From Hyphomonas sp. BRH_c22 (lineage in GTDB: Bacteria > Pseudomonadota > Alphaproteobacteria > Caulobacterales > Hyphomonadaceae), in NCBI RefSeq assembly GCF_000961795.1, contig NZ_LADU01000059.1, positions 1-64,000 of the forward strand: a DNA stretch of 64,000 nt, in the 5' to 3' direction. Shown here in pieces: positions 39,223-49,743 of the stretch (position 1 is its first letter; the number at the start of each line of letters is the position of its first letter). The notes under the pieces were generated by a model. It ran no database searches. It was not told the origin of the DNA and saw only the letters and a list, made by a program, of their open reading frames with translations. The position numbers and the translations under genes were made by a program.

Positions 39223-40125
39223 ATGGCCCAGATTACAGCTGCGCTCGTCAAGCAACTGCGCGAGAAAACCGGCGCAGGCATGATGGATGCGAAAAAGGCC
39301 CTCGTCGAGAATGATGGCGACGAAGACGCCGCTATCGAATGGCTCCGCGCCAAAGGCCTGTCCAAGGCCGCCAAGAAATCCGGACGTACTGCTGCTGACG
39401 GCCTCGTGGCTGTTCAGGTATCGGCTGACGGAAAGTCGGGCGCGATTGTCGAACTGAACGCTGAAACGGACTTCGTGGCGCGTAACGAGGGCTTCCAGAA
39501 AGCCCTGTCCGGCATCGCGAAAGCGGCGCTTGAAACCGACGGATCGCTTGAGGCCCTCGCGGCTGCGCCGGCGCCTGATGGCCAGGGCAGCGTTGACGAC
39601 ATGATCAAGCGCATGATCGCCACGATCGGCGAGAACATGACCCTTCGCCGTTCGGCCAAGGTGTCGGCTGACAAGGTGGCTTCCTATATTCACAACGCCG
39701 AAACGGCCGGCATGGGCAAGGTTGGCGTCCTGGTTGCGCTCTCTGGTTCGGGTGATCTGGAAGATATCGGCCGCAAGATTGCGATGCACATCGCTGCGAC
39801 ATCGCCAGCTGCCGCTACCACGGCAGAGCTCGATCCGAACCTGGTCGAGACCGAAAAGCGCGTTCTGACCGAACAGGCGCGCGAAAGCGGCAAGCCTGAC
39901 AATATCATCGAAGGCATGATCAAGGGCCGGATGCAGAAGTTCTTCAAGGAGGTTGTCCTGCTGGAACAGCCATTCGTGATGAACCCTGACCAGACGGTTG
40001 CAGAATATCTCAAGGGCGAAGGCGCAACGCTGAACGGTTTTGTTCACTTCAAGTTGGGCGAAGGCATCGAAAAAGCTGCGGATAACTTCGCAGATGAAGT
40101 GGCTTCCCTGACAAAAGGCAGCTGA
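39223..40125 (+). CDS. tsf: Elongation factor Ts
   Basis: EF-Ts recharges EF-Tu by releasing GDP. The 300 residues have the N-terminal UBA-like [20 protein letters not shown], the conserved TDFVARN motif that contacts EF-Tu and a dimerisation-type C-terminal half. It is 41 bp downstream of rpsB, in the usual pair. A strong stem-loop with a T-run follows 38 bp after the stop. Confidence 0.97.
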   Translation: MAQITAALVKQLREKTGAGMMDAKKALVENDGDEDAAIEWLRAKGLSKAAKKSGRTAADGLVAVQVSADGKSGAIVELNAETDFVARNEGFQKALSGIAKAALETDGSLEALAAAPAPDGQGSVDDMIKRMIATIGENMTLRRSAKVSADKVASYIHNAETAGMGKVGVLVALSGSGDLEDIGRKIAMHIAATSPAAATTAELDPNLVETEKRVLTEQARESGKPDNIIEGMIKGRMQKFFKEVVLLEQPFVMNPDQTVAEYLKGEGATLNGFVHFKLGEGIEKAADNFADEVASLTKGS

Positions 40126-40163
40126 ACAGGCTTGCCATTGGCCCGTCCTGAGGCCTTAAACAT

Positions 40164-40198
40164 CCCGGCTGCCCATGACAGGCAGCCGGGAATCTTTT
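40164..40198 (+). terminator. Intrinsic terminator after tsf
   Basis: CCCGGCTGCC (40164-40173) and GGCAGCCGGG (40181-40190) form a perfect 10-bp stem with a 7-nt loop, followed by AATCTTTT. It separates rpsB-tsf from pyrH and would end or attenuate transcription entering the pyrH-lpxB chain. Confidence 0.85.
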
Positions 40199-40236
40199 AG
40201 GAGCTCTATTCAGGGCTTCAACTGACGGAGAAAGCT

Positions 40237-40992
40237 ATGCCAGGCGAGAATCCGGAGACGAGCCCGCTGAAATACAAGCGCGTGCTCCTGAAACTGTCTG
40301 GCGAGGCCCTGATGGGACCCGGCCAGTTCGGCATCGACATCCCCACTGTTGAACAATTTGCCCGCGCGATTGCGAATGCGCGCACGGCCGGCGCAGAAAT
40401 ATGCCTTGTGATAGGGGGCGGGAACATCTTCCGGGGCATGGCAGGGGCCGCCAAGGGCATGGAACGCGCGCAGGCCGACAGCATGGGCATGCTTGCCACC
40501 GTGATGAATGCGCTGGCAATGCAAAGTGTCCTTGAAAGCCAGGGCGTGCCGACGCGGGTCCAGTCTGCCATCGCGATGGACCAGATCTGCGAACCCTATA
40601 TTCGCCGCCGGGCGCAGCGCCACATGGAAAAAGGGCGCGTCGTGATCTTTGCCGCAGGCATCGGCAATCCGTTCTTCACGACAGACACCGGCGCCGCGCT
40701 GCGGGCCATCGAGATGAATTGCGACGCGCTGCTCAAGGGCACGCAGGTCGACGGCGTCTACACGGCGGATCCCAAGCTCGACAAGAACGCCATGCGCTAT
40801 GACGAGATTGCCTACCAGGAGCTCTTGGTGAAGGATCTCCGCGTCATGGACTCCTCTGCGGTCAGCCTGATGCGTGACAACAATATTCCGATTGTGGTCT
40901 TCTCGTTGAAAGAGGAGGGGTCGCTGCTGAACGTGCTGCACGGGCGGGGTACCTCAACCACGATTTCCAACAAGGGAGGGGTCGCGAAATGA
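40237..40992 (+). CDS. pyrH: Uridylate kinase (UMP kinase)
   Basis: PyrH phosphorylates UMP to UDP for RNA, DNA and UDP-sugar synthesis. The 251 residues show the amino-acid-kinase motifs [37 protein letters not shown] sequence (here [17 protein letters not shown]) and a [10 protein letters not shown] segment. GGAGA lies before the ATG. It overlaps frr by 4 bp. Confidence 0.97.
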   Translation: MPGENPETSPLKYKRVLLKLSGEALMGPGQFGIDIPTVEQFARAIANARTAGAEICLVIGGGNIFRGMAGAAKGMERAQADSMGMLATVMNALAMQSVLESQGVPTRVQSAIAMDQICEPYIRRRAQRHMEKGRVVIFAAGIGNPFFTTDTGAALRAIEMNCDALLKGTQVDGVYTADPKLDKNAMRYDEIAYQELLVKDLRVMDSSAVSLMRDNNIPIVVFSLKEEGSLLNVLHGRGTSTTISNKGGVAK

Positions 40993-41543
40993 CCTATAGC
41001 AAGAAAGATCTCGAACGCCGGATGGAAGGCGCGCTGTCGTCACTCTCTACGGAATTCAGCGGCCTGCGCACCGGCCGCGCGTCAGTGAACTTGCTCGATG
41101 CGATCCAGGTTCCGGCCTACGGATCGACTGTTCCCCTGTCGCAGGTCGCCTCGGTTTCGGTGACCGACATGCGCATGCTGTCGGTCAACGTCTGGGACAA
41201 GACCGTCGTCGGCGCCACTGACCGGGCGATCCGGGAGTCGGGTCTTGGCCTCAACCCTGTCATGGACGGCCAGACCCTGCGCATCCCGATCCCGCCGCTG
41301 AATGAAGAGCGCCGTGTCGAGCTGACAAAGATTGCCGGCAAATATGCCGAAGCCGCCAAGGTGGCCGTGCGCAACATCCGGCGCGACGGCATGGACAGCC
41401 TGAAGAAGATGGAAAAGGACGGCGAGATCAGCGAAGACCGCCTCCACAGCCTCTCCGATGAAGTCCAGAAGCTGACTGACGCCTTCGTAGGCCGTGTCGA
41501 TGACGCGCTGAAAGCCAAAGAAGCGGAGATCATGCAAGTCTGA
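40989..41543 (+). CDS. frr: Ribosome recycling factor
   Basis: RRF splits the post-termination ribosome together with EF-G. The 184 residues match the family length. [12 protein letters not shown] near residue 27, [12 protein letters not shown] and the helix with [21 protein letters not shown] are conserved. ATG 40989 overlaps the pyrH stop as ATGA, and the stop shares one base with uppS. Confidence 0.97.
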   Translation: MTYSKKDLERRMEGALSSLSTEFSGLRTGRASVNLLDAIQVPAYGSTVPLSQVASVSVTDMRMLSVNVWDKTVVGATDRAIRESGLGLNPVMDGQTLRIPIPPLNEERRVELTKIAGKYAEAAKVAVRNIRRDGMDSLKKMEKDGEISEDRLHSLSDEVQKLTDAFVGRVDDALKAKEAEIMQV

Positions 41544-42304
41544 TGTCTGCCGGGCCCGCCTCTGATGTCACAAATGTTGTGTCGGGGCAGCAGCCTGGAC
41601 TTTCGCATGTCGCGATCATCATGGATGGCAATGGCCGCTGGGCCAAGGCGCGCGGCCTGCCGCGTGCGGCCGGTCATGAGCGGGGGGTCGAGGCCCTGAG
41701 GCGCACGGTGGAGGCCGCAGGCAACCTGGGCATCCGCTATCTCACCGTATTTTCATTCTCGACGGAGAACTGGCGGCGTCCTGCGGCTGAAGTGAATGCG
41801 CTGTTCAGCCTGTTGAAGGCCTATGTGCAGCGCGACCTGTCGCGCCTGAAGCGGGAAGGGGTCCGGGTCCGCATCATCGGCCTCAGGGACGGCCTGCCGG
41901 CGGACGTGGCCGCTCTGGTCGACAAGGCGGAGCGGGAGACCGCCGCGAATGACACGTTTTTCCTGACCATCGCGTTCAATTACGGCGGCCGTGAAGAGAT
42001 TGCCCGGGCGGCGCGCGGCGTGGCCGAGGCGGTGGCCGAGGGCCGAATGAAGGCGGAGGAGGTGACCGAGGCAACGTTCAGCGGCTTCCTGGACACGGAC
42101 GGAATGCCCGATCCCGATCTTCTGATCCGCACGAGTGGTGAATACCGGCTCAGCAATTTCCTTCTCTGGCAGTGCGCCTATTCGGAACTGGTCTTCATGG
42201 ACGTACTCTGGCCGGACTTTGACCAGGCATGCCTGGAAGACGCATTGACCAAGTATCGAGAGCGCGAACGCCGCTTCGGTGCTGTTCTGCCAGGGGCCGT
42301 GTAA
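41543..42304 (+). CDS. uppS: Undecaprenyl diphosphate synthase
   Basis: UppS condenses isopentenyl diphosphate units onto farnesyl diphosphate to make the C55 carrier lipid for peptidoglycan and LPS. The 253 residues have [21 protein letters not shown] with catalytic Asp28, FSTENWRRP, and the C-terminal [25 protein letters not shown] (RTSGE...RLSNFLLWQ is diagnostic). It is coupled by one-base overlaps to frr and cdsA. Confidence 0.96.
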   Translation: MSAGPASDVTNVVSGQQPGLSHVAIIMDGNGRWAKARGLPRAAGHERGVEALRRTVEAAGNLGIRYLTVFSFSTENWRRPAAEVNALFSLLKAYVQRDLSRLKREGVRVRIIGLRDGLPADVAALVDKAERETAANDTFFLTIAFNYGGREEIARAARGVAEAVAEGRMKAEEVTEATFSGFLDTDGMPDPDLLIRTSGEYRLSNFLLWQCAYSELVFMDVLWPDFDQACLEDALTKYRERERRFGAVLPGAV

Positions 42305-43122
42305 TGGGAGACTGGACGCCGCGCGACCAGCGTTTCTCGGAACTCGGGCTGCGGCTGATATCGGCTCTGGTCCTGATACCGGTTGCCATTGGAATGGTCT
42401 GGGCTGGCGGCTGGTGGCTGGCAATCGGTTGCGCCGTATTTGCGGCGGCGATGGCCCTGGAATGGAGCCAGATCAGCGCCTATCCCCGTGGCCGGGCCAT
42501 GGCGCTCGCCACAGCCGCGTTCTGCCTGACCCTGCCGCTCGGGATGCTGTGGCTCAGCACACTCGTCATCGTCGCGGGCCTGGCTTTCTGCGCGATGACA
42601 GCCGTCGGCGGCCTGCGCGTGCGCTGGACTGCAGCTTTTGGCCTGTTTTACGTCACGGCGATGGCCGCTGGCCTGTTTTTCCTGCGCGAAGGCCCCTGGG
42701 ATGGCCGCGCGGCCGCGTTGTTTTTCATGTCCTTTGTCTGGGTTTCCGACGCTGCTGCCTATTTCACGGGGCGCGGCCTTGGCGGTCCCCGGCTTTTGCC
42801 CAGCGAGAGCCCCAACAAGACATGGAGCGGCGCGCTGGGCGCTGTCACCGCCTGCGCCCTGTGCGGACTTGCCGGGGCGGACATCGAAATGGCCTCTTTT
42901 CCGGTGTGGATCGCAACGGCCGTCGCGATTTCTGTTGTCGCGCAGTGCGGTGACCTGTTTGAAAGCGGCCTCAAGCGGCGTTTCAAGGTCAAGGATGCGG
43001 GCACCCTTTTGCCAGGCCATGGCGGTGTTCTCGACCGTGTGGACGGCCTCGGCGCCGTCGGCATTTTCGGGTCGCTGGCCCTGTTCTTCATTCCGGGCCT
43101 TTCAGGCGCGCTCGGGTTCTAA
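42304..43122 (+). CDS. cdsA: Phosphatidate cytidylyltransferase
   Basis: CdsA makes CDP-diacylglycerol from phosphatidate and CTP in the inner membrane. The 272-residue protein has about seven membrane helices and the family signature near the C-terminus: CGDLFESGLKRRFKVKDAG followed by PGHGGVLDRVD, which holds the metal-binding aspartates. ATG 42304 shares a base with the uppS stop; the frame continues upstream inside uppS without conservation. Confidence 0.95.
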   Translation: MGDWTPRDQRFSELGLRLISALVLIPVAIGMVWAGGWWLAIGCAVFAAAMALEWSQISAYPRGRAMALATAAFCLTLPLGMLWLSTLVIVAGLAFCAMTAVGGLRVRWTAAFGLFYVTAMAAGLFFLREGPWDGRAAALFFMSFVWVSDAAAYFTGRGLGGPRLLPSESPNKTWSGALGAVTACALCGLAGADIEMASFPVWIATAVAISVVAQCGDLFESGLKRRFKVKDAGTLLPGHGGVLDRVDGLGAVGIFGSLALFFIPGLSGALGF

Positions 43123-43125
43123 GCC

Positions 43126-44322
43126 GTGACCGTTCGCCGTATCTCCATCATGGGCTCAACCGGTTCCATTGGCACGTCGGCACTCGACGTCGTCGCCCAG
43201 GCCAATGCGGCAGGCGACACGCCATTTGAAATCGTCGCGCTCGCCGCTGGCAGCGATTCTGAGACCCTCGCCCGGCAAGCCATAGCCTTCAGGCCGCAGA
43301 TTGCCGTCATTGCGGACGAATCCAGACTGGATGACCTGAGGCAGCGGCTGGCGGGCACGGGCATAGAGACAGCCGGAGGGCTGGAAGCTGTGACGGAAGC
43401 CGCCACACGGCCATGTGACCGCGTACTGGCGGCCATTGTCGGCGCGGCCGGGCTGTCATCGACGCTGGCGGCCATTCGTCGAGGAACCGATGTGGCCATT
43501 GCCAACAAGGAAAGCATTGTCTGCGGCGGCAAGCTGATCCTGTCGGAAGCGGCAAGGACAGGTGCGCGGATCCTGCCTGTGGATTCCGAGCATAGCGGCA
43601 TTTTCCAGGCCCTGGGCGACGGCAAATCGCTCGAGAAACTGACGATTACGGCCTCCGGCGGACCGTTCAGAACGGCAACGCTTGAGCAGATGGCAGCGGC
43701 TACGCCTGCGGAAGCCGCTGCGCATCCCAATTGGGACATGGGCATAAAGAATTCCATCGACAGCGCGACCCTGATGAACAAGGCGCTCGAGTTCATCGAG
43801 GCGGCCTATCTGTTCGATGTCCCGGCCGACAGGATAGATGTGCTGGTGCATCCACAGTCGATCATTCACGGCATGGCGCACTTCAATGACGGTTCGGTGA
43901 TCGCGCAGTTGAGCGCGCCGGACATGCGCGCGCCGATTGCCTACGCGCTGGGGTGGCCTGACCGGGTGGCGACGAATGTGGCCCGGCTGGATCTCGCTAC
44001 CCTGGGGCGGCTGGACTTCGCGGAAGTCGATGCGACGCGCTTTCCGGCGATCAAACTCGCGCGTCGCGCGATCGCGCTGGGTTCTGCTGGCACAACCGTA
44101 TTAAATTGCGCTAATGAAGCTGCGGTATCTGCATTTATTGCGGGCCAATGCGGTTTTCTGGACATAAGCTGGGCCGTAGACGAAGTATTGAGTCGCTTTT
44201 CATCCACAGACCTGGCCGCAATGGCCTGTGACACGCTGGAAGAAATAGCTTATCTGGACCGGTTCGGACGCGAAATGGCGGCCGAGTTGCTGAAGAAGGC
44301 CCCGAGCCGGGCAGGAGGGTAA
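43126..44322 (+). CDS. dxr: 1-deoxy-D-xylulose 5-phosphate reductoisomerase
   Basis: Dxr makes methylerythritol 4-phosphate, the committed step of the MEP isoprenoid pathway that supplies UppS. The 398 residues have the NADPH loop GSTGSIGTSALDVV at 10-23, NKESIVCGG, the metal/substrate motif DSEHSGIFQ and the flexible-loop HPNWDMGIKNSIDSATLMNK region. The start is GTG 43126, 3 bp after cdsA. Confidence 0.96.
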   Translation: MTVRRISIMGSTGSIGTSALDVVAQANAAGDTPFEIVALAAGSDSETLARQAIAFRPQIAVIADESRLDDLRQRLAGTGIETAGGLEAVTEAATRPCDRVLAAIVGAAGLSSTLAAIRRGTDVAIANKESIVCGGKLILSEAARTGARILPVDSEHSGIFQALGDGKSLEKLTITASGGPFRTATLEQMAAATPAEAAAHPNWDMGIKNSIDSATLMNKALEFIEAAYLFDVPADRIDVLVHPQSIIHGMAHFNDGSVIAQLSAPDMRAPIAYALGWPDRVATNVARLDLATLGRLDFAEVDATRFPAIKLARRAIALGSAGTTVLNCANEAAVSAFIAGQCGFLDISWAVDEVLSRFSSTDLAAMACDTLEEIAYLDRFGREMAAELLKKAPSRAGG

Positions 44323-44327
44323 GTCGT

Positions 44328-45497
44328 TTGGGTCAGGTTCTGAGCCAGGGTCCGCTATTTATTGCATGCCTCATCTTCATGATGGGCATTGTCGTGATCG
44401 TGCATGAATTGGGTCACTACCTTGTCGGCCGCTTCTATGGCGCTGCCGTTGAATCGTTTTCGATCGGTTTCGGCAAACCCCTGTATGAACGCAAGGACCG
44501 GGTCGGAACGCGCTGGCGCGTTAACTGGATCCCCCTGGGCGGCTTCGTGAAATTTGTTGGCGAGAGCCAGCTTGCCGGCGATGTCGGCAAGATCGAGCAG
44601 GGGCCGCAAGGCAAGGCCTACAAGGATCTTGCCGTCTGGCAGCGGGCCCTCGTCAGCGTTGCCGGCCCGGTTGCGAATTTTGTCCTGGCCAGCCTGATTT
44701 TCGCGCTGATCCTGGGCGTGCATGGCAAGGCCAACTATTCCGTCGGTGTCGGCGGCGTCGTTGAAGGGTCTCCTGCCGAGCAGGGCGGTCTGGCTGTCGG
44801 CGATGTTTTCGTTGCAGTGAACGGCAAGCCGGTGACCGACGCGCAGACCGTGACCATCCCGATCCTGCTCAATCCCAACAAGGAAATGACATTCGACGTA
44901 TTGCGCAACGGCGAGGCCATGAGCTTCAAGGTAACGCCTAACGAAGTGGTGCGGGAAAACGAGTTCGGCCAGATGGTGCCGCAGAGCACGGCCGGGATCA
45001 TGCTGGCTGGCGTCGCGCTTGGCGAGCGGACCAGATACAATCCGGTCGAGGCTCTGGGCGCGGGCGTTGTCGAAACCGGCGCAACCATCGACCGGACCGT
45101 CACCATGCTGTCGCGAATCGTGACCGGCAAGATGTCGTTCAACGCCATGACAGGCCCGGTGGGAATTGGCGACATTTCCCGCCGTGTCGTCAACAAGGTC
45201 TGGAGCCAGCCGGAGCTGACAACGGGCCAGCGCGTGGAACAACTGTTCTGGATGCTTCTCAGCATCTGCGCCGCAATCTCGGTCGGCGTCGGCTTTTTCA
45301 ACCTGCTGCCACTGCCAGTGCTGGATGGCGGACACCTTGTCTTTCATGCTTATGAAGCGGTGATGGGCAAGGAACTGCCCGAAAAAGTGCAGGAGATGAG
45401 CCTGACATTCGGCCTGATCCTGTTATTGGGGATGGTGGTGGTGATCACGTGGGGTGACATCATCGAGACCGGCTTGTTCGGGGGAGTGGGCGGCTAA
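44328..45497 (+). CDS. rseP: Site-2 protease RseP
   Basis: RseP is an intramembrane zinc metalloprotease that cleaves anti-sigma factors and leftover signal peptides. The 389 residues have the HExxH motif as HELGH (26-30) in the first membrane helix, one clear PDZ domain (about 125-200), and LPLPVLDGGH with the third metal ligand Asp in a later helix. The start is TTG 44328, 5 bp after dxr. It precedes bamA, the standard envelope order. Confidence 0.95.
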   Translation: MGQVLSQGPLFIACLIFMMGIVVIVHELGHYLVGRFYGAAVESFSIGFGKPLYERKDRVGTRWRVNWIPLGGFVKFVGESQLAGDVGKIEQGPQGKAYKDLAVWQRALVSVAGPVANFVLASLIFALILGVHGKANYSVGVGGVVEGSPAEQGGLAVGDVFVAVNGKPVTDAQTVTIPILLNPNKEMTFDVLRNGEAMSFKVTPNEVVRENEFGQMVPQSTAGIMLAGVALGERTRYNPVEALGAGVVETGATIDRTVTMLSRIVTGKMSFNAMTGPVGIGDISRRVVNKVWSQPELTTGQRVEQLFWMLLSICAAISVGVGFFNLLPLPVLDGGHLVFHAYEAVMGKELPEKVQEMSLTFGLILLLGMVVVITWGDIIETGLFGGVGG

Positions 45498-45536
45498 CCC
45501 GGCTGACCCGAGGCTAATCAGAGAGATCATTCCACG

Positions 45537-48098
45537 ATGCGTAAGTTCCTTGCAGCAACCCTTATGGCGACCAGTGTTTTTGCATCGGTGTCGCTGCCGG
45601 GCCTGACCAATTCCGCAGAGGCGCAGGAAGACAACCGCTATGGCGGTACGATCCGGTCAATTCTCGTGGAAGGGAACCAGCGGATCGAGGCCCGGACCGT
45701 TCAGTCCTACCTGCTCGTGGAACCGGGCGATGCGTTCGATGCCGAGCGGATCGACCTGTCGCTGAAGACACTATTTGCCACCAACCTGTTCGCGGACGTC
45801 TCGATTGACCGGAATGGCGACGACCTGCTGGTGCGCGTGGTCGAGAACCCGATCATCAACCGCGTGATTTTCGAAGGCAACAGGGCCCTCAAGGACGACA
45901 AGTTCAAGGAAGAAATCCAGGCGGCGCCACGCGGAATCTTCACCGCAGCGCGTGTTCAGGCAGATGTGCAGCGCATCCTCGAACTGTATCGCCAGTCGGG
46001 CCGTTTTGCCGCGAAGGTGGAGCCGCAATACAAGCCGCTTGAGCAAAACCGTGTCGACCTCGTGTTCGAGATCACAGAGGGACCGGTCACGGGTGTGCGG
46101 TCGATCAATTTCATCGGCAACAAGGAATATTCGGACTCGCGCCTTCGCAGCGAGATCGTCACGCGCCAGTCGCGCCTGTGGCGCTTTTTCAGCTCGAACG
46201 ACAACTATGATCCCGGCCGCCTTGAATATGACCGTGAGAAGCTGCGCGAATTCTACCAGAACAACGGGTATTACGATTTCCGCGTGACGTCGGCCGTTGC
46301 TGAACTGACGCCGGACCAGAAGGATTTCTACATCACGATGACGATCGACGAAGGTCGTCAATATGACTTTGGTGAGGTCAAGGTCGAGACAGCTCTCGAA
46401 AAGCTGGACGCAGAAGCCCTGCGCCGCGCCGTGCCGATCCAGGAAGGCGACCTGTTCAAGGGCAATCTGATCGAAACGACGATTGATACGCTGACCTATG
46501 CGGCCGGTATCGCCGGTTATGCCTTCGTGGATATTCGTCCCCAGCTGGACGTGAACCCCGACACGGGGCGCATCGACGTCACATTTGCCGTGGACGAAGG
46601 CCCGCGGGTCTATATTGAGCGCATCAACATTGTCGGCAACACGCAAACGCTTGACCGCGTTATCCGCCGTGAGCTGCGTATTTCGGAAGGCGACGCGTTC
46701 AACCGCATCCTGCTGGACCGGTCGAAAAACCGCGTACGGGCGCTTGGCTACTTTAAGGACGTTGAAATCGTCGAAACGCCGGGCGAGGGCGCAGACAAGA
46801 GCATCGTGGACGTGAAGGTTACCGAGCAGCCAACCGGTGAACTCTCGTTCGCGGCCGGCTTCTCGTCAGTCGACTCCTACCTGTTCGACCTCAGCGCCTC
46901 ACAGCGTAACCTGCGCGGACGGGGGCAGTCGATCGTCGCGCGCGTATCGACCTCCAGCCGCCAGCAGGTTGTCGATCTGCGGTTCACCGAGCCGCGCTTC
47001 CTCGACCGCAACCTGTCGGCTGGTGTCGACCTGTATGCGACCAAGCAGGATTTCAAGGATTTCGGCAGCTACACTGCGGAAACGGTCGGTGCCGGCTTGC
47101 GTGTCGGTTTCCCGCTTACTGAACGCATGCAGCTGGGCCTGAGCTACAAGCTTCAGTCGGATGACGTCCAGATCCCTGACTTCGATGTCCTTCTCGATAC
47201 GACCACGCGGTTTACATCGACACGCACCATCCAGATTGCAGGCGCTGAAACGCCGGATGATGCGACTGACGACATCTTCCGCGTCGCGCGGGCGGCCGAC
47301 GGTGCTGTCGCGGGTGAAATCATCGTCGACCAGTGTGACCCGCTTTACCTGCTGCGCGATTCAAACTGCCGGTCTGAACGCAGCGAGATTTCGAGCATTG
47401 TCGGTTACAGCTTCTTCTGGGACCGGACGAACGATCCGATCACGCCAACGCGCGGATTTGATTTCAGGTGGAGCCAGGAAGCCGCCGGGCTCGGCGGCGA
47501 CGTAAAATACCTGCGTACTGAAACCAGCGCCTCCATGTATCGCGGCATCTGGAAGGAAGTCGTCGCGAGCGCGCGTTTGTCGGCGGGATATGTTTTTCCG
47601 CTTGAAAATGGACAGGGCATCCGGATCAACAACCGCTTTTTCCGCGGTGGCAACTCGTTCCGCGGCTTTGATGTCGCGGGCCTCGGCCCGCGCGAAGTCG
47701 TGCGGGTTGTCGATCCGACAACAGGCGAAATCGTGGCAACACGCCGCCTGAACTCGCAAGGGGGCAACACGTACTACCAGGGCACATTCGAGCTCAGCAT
47801 GCCAAGCGTCTTCCCGGAAGAGTACGGCATCAGGAGCGCCCTGTTCGCCGATGTCGGCGCCCTCGGAACCCTTCGGGGCCCGGACATCAGCCCGACGGTT
47901 TACTTCACTGACCCGCAAACCGGCTTGCCGGCCGTGCGTGTCACCAAGGATGCCACCGCTCTGCGCGCATCTGCAGGCCTGAGCGTTTTCTGGGACTCGC
48001 CATTCGGCCCCATCCGCTTCGACTTCTCGCAGATCCTGCGCAGGGAAGATTACGACCGAACCGAAACTTTCCGGTTCTCAACCTCTACACGGTTCTGA
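45537..48098 (+). CDS. bamA: Outer membrane protein assembly factor BamA
   Basis: BamA is the central pore of the beta-barrel assembly machinery. The 853-residue precursor has a signal peptide of about 29 residues (cleavage after AEA), five POTRA domains up to about residue 430, and a 16-strand barrel ending in a terminal Phe (STSTRF), as outer-membrane barrels do. The barrel contains RGFDVAGLGPRE, equivalent to the VRGF-type lid motif of Omp85 proteins. It follows rseP by 39 bp and precedes skp. Confidence 0.96.
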   Translation: MRKFLAATLMATSVFASVSLPGLTNSAEAQEDNRYGGTIRSILVEGNQRIEARTVQSYLLVEPGDAFDAERIDLSLKTLFATNLFADVSIDRNGDDLLVRVVENPIINRVIFEGNRALKDDKFKEEIQAAPRGIFTAARVQADVQRILELYRQSGRFAAKVEPQYKPLEQNRVDLVFEITEGPVTGVRSINFIGNKEYSDSRLRSEIVTRQSRLWRFFSSNDNYDPGRLEYDREKLREFYQNNGYYDFRVTSAVAELTPDQKDFYITMTIDEGRQYDFGEVKVETALEKLDAEALRRAVPIQEGDLFKGNLIETTIDTLTYAAGIAGYAFVDIRPQLDVNPDTGRIDVTFAVDEGPRVYIERINIVGNTQTLDRVIRRELRISEGDAFNRILLDRSKNRVRALGYFKDVEIVETPGEGADKSIVDVKVTEQPTGELSFAAGFSSVDSYLFDLSASQRNLRGRGQSIVARVSTSSRQQVVDLRFTEPRFLDRNLSAGVDLYATKQDFKDFGSYTAETVGAGLRVGFPLTERMQLGLSYKLQSDDVQIPDFDVLLDTTTRFTSTRTIQIAGAETPDDATDDIFRVARAADGAVAGEIIVDQCDPLYLLRDSNCRSERSEISSIVGYSFFWDRTNDPITPTRGFDFRWSQEAAGLGGDVKYLRTETSASMYRGIWKEVVASARLSAGYVFPLENGQGIRINNRFFRGGNSFRGFDVAGLGPREVVRVVDPTTGEIVATRRLNSQGGNTYYQGTFELSMPSVFPEEYGIRSALFADVGALGTLRGPDISPTVYFTDPQTGLPAVRVTKDATALRASAGLSVFWDSPFGPIRFDFSQILRREDYDRTETFRFSTSTRF

Positions 48099-48126
48099 TC
48101 CAGAATCGCCAAACAGGAGACGGACA

Positions 48127-48717
48127 ATGTCCCCACTCAAACACATGCTAGTCGCCCTTTCACTTATGGTTACAGGGGCTGCCGTCGCAGTGCCGGCGGC
48201 CGCAGCGCAGGGCACGACAGTCGTCATGATCGATGAAGGTCGCTTGCTGACAGAATCCAAAGCCGGCAAGGATATCCAGACCAAGCTGAGCAGCCTTGAA
48301 ACCCAGATGAAGAATGAGCTGGAGCCAACACGCGCCACGCTCGAAACGGACGGCAAGGCGCTGCAGACGAAAATCGAAGGCAAGACCCGCGAAGCGGTGG
48401 CAGCAGACACGGCACTCGTGGCCCAGCTGACGGCGTACCAGAAGCGCGCCAATGAGTTCGCCCAGAAGCGCCAGATCGTCAGCCAGGAATTCCAGCTGAC
48501 GGAACGCAAGGCGCTGGTTGATTTCAACCGCGCGATCGAGCCTGCGCTGATGGAAGTCGTGAACGAGAAGAAGGCTCAGGTTGTCATGTCCAAGGGACAG
48601 GTCATCTACAGTGCAGACACGGTCGATGTGACGGGGCTTGTGATCAGCAAGCTCGACGCCAAGACACCGACGATTGCCGTCACGCGCCAGCGCGTGCCTG
48701 CGCAACCCGCCCAGTAG
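48127..48717 (+). CDS. skp: Periplasmic OmpH/Skp-like chaperone
   Basis: Skp-like proteins hold unfolded outer-membrane proteins on their way to BamA. The 196-residue precursor has a signal peptide (cleavage near residue 27, in AAAAQG), the core strand TVVMIDEGRLLTESKAG and two long coiled-coil helices rich in Lys, Glu and Gln (about 55-150). Its place between bamA and lpxD is the usual one. Confidence 0.92.
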   Translation: MSPLKHMLVALSLMVTGAAVAVPAAAAQGTTVVMIDEGRLLTESKAGKDIQTKLSSLETQMKNELEPTRATLETDGKALQTKIEGKTREAVAADTALVAQLTAYQKRANEFAQKRQIVSQEFQLTERKALVDFNRAIEPALMEVVNEKKAQVVMSKGQVIYSADTVDVTGLVISKLDAKTPTIAVTRQRVPAQPAQ

Positions 48718-48726
48718 GAACGCACT

Positions 48727-49743
48727 GTGACGATCGATCCACGTTTCTACGCGCCCCTGGGGGCCCTGACGCTTGGAAAGATTGCCGAATTGACCGGCGC
48801 AGCGCTCCACGGAGACGCGTCTGTTGAAATCAAGGGGGTCTCCGCTTCGGCCAATGGCCGGGCCGGGGACCTTTCCTTTCTGGATGGCGATGGCAAGGGT
48901 GACGTCCCGGTCAGTCCCGAAGTGTCCGCGCTGATCGTCAATGAAGCCAATCTCAAGCACGTTCCGGATGGCATCCCTTACCTGGTGACACACCTGCCAC
49001 GCCACGATCATGGCCTCGTGGCATTTTCCCTGTTCCAGCCCAGGCACCTTGTCTGGAGCGGCAATGAGCGGATCTCGCCTGACGCGAAGGTGCATGCAGG
49101 CGTCATCCTGTCCCCCGGCGCCGTCATCGGGCCGGGCGCGACGGTCGGCGAAGGCAGCGTGATCGGGGCGAATGCGGTAATCGGCCCGGGCGTCCAGATC
49201 GGCCGCAAGTGCCGGATCGGGGCGAATGCGTCCGTCTTCTGCGCGCTCCTCGGAGACAATGTCACGCTCCTCTCGGGCGCGCGGATTGGCGAGGCGGGCT
49301 TTGGCGTCATGGGCGGACCGTCGGGCATGGAAGACGCGCCGCATTTCGGCCGGGTCATCCTGCAGGACCATGTCACGATCGGCGCGAATACCTGCATCGA
49401 TCGCGGCGTCTTCGATGATACGATCATCGGAGAACGCACGAAATTCGACAATCTCTGCCAGGTTGCCCACAATGTCGTGTTCGGCCGGGGCGTGGTGATG
49501 GCGGCCTTTGGCGGCATATCAGGCTCTGTGAAGATCGGTGACGGCACCCGCATGGGTGGCCGGGTCGGCATTGCGGATCACGTCAGGATCGGCGAAGGCG
49601 TCAGTCTCGCGGCAGCCTCCGGCGTTTTCCGGGATATCGATGATGGCGGGATATGGGGCGGCACGCCGGCCAAGCCTCACCGCCAGTATCTGCGCGAAGT
49701 CGCATGGTTGCAGAAAAACGCAAATCCGAAGAAAACGTCCTGA
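48727..49743 (+). CDS. lpxD: UDP-3-O-acylglucosamine N-acyltransferase
   Basis: LpxD adds the N-linked acyl chain in lipid A synthesis. The 338 residues have a uridine-binding N-terminal domain followed by a left-handed beta-helix of hexapeptide repeats (for example [20 protein letters not shown]) and the catalytic His of QVAHNVVFG. The start is GTG 48727, 9 bp after skp. fabZ, which often follows lpxD, is absent: lpxA begins 51 bp downstream. Confidence 0.95.
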   Translation: MTIDPRFYAPLGALTLGKIAELTGAALHGDASVEIKGVSASANGRAGDLSFLDGDGKGDVPVSPEVSALIVNEANLKHVPDGIPYLVTHLPRHDHGLVAFSLFQPRHLVWSGNERISPDAKVHAGVILSPGAVIGPGATVGEGSVIGANAVIGPGVQIGRKCRIGANASVFCALLGDNVTLLSGARIGEAGFGVMGGPSGMEDAPHFGRVILQDHVTIGANTCIDRGVFDDTIIGERTKFDNLCQVAHNVVFGRGVVMAAFGGISGSVKIGDGTRMGGRVGIADHVRIGEGVSLAAASGVFRDIDDGGIWGGTPAKPHRQYLREVAWLQKNANPKKTS

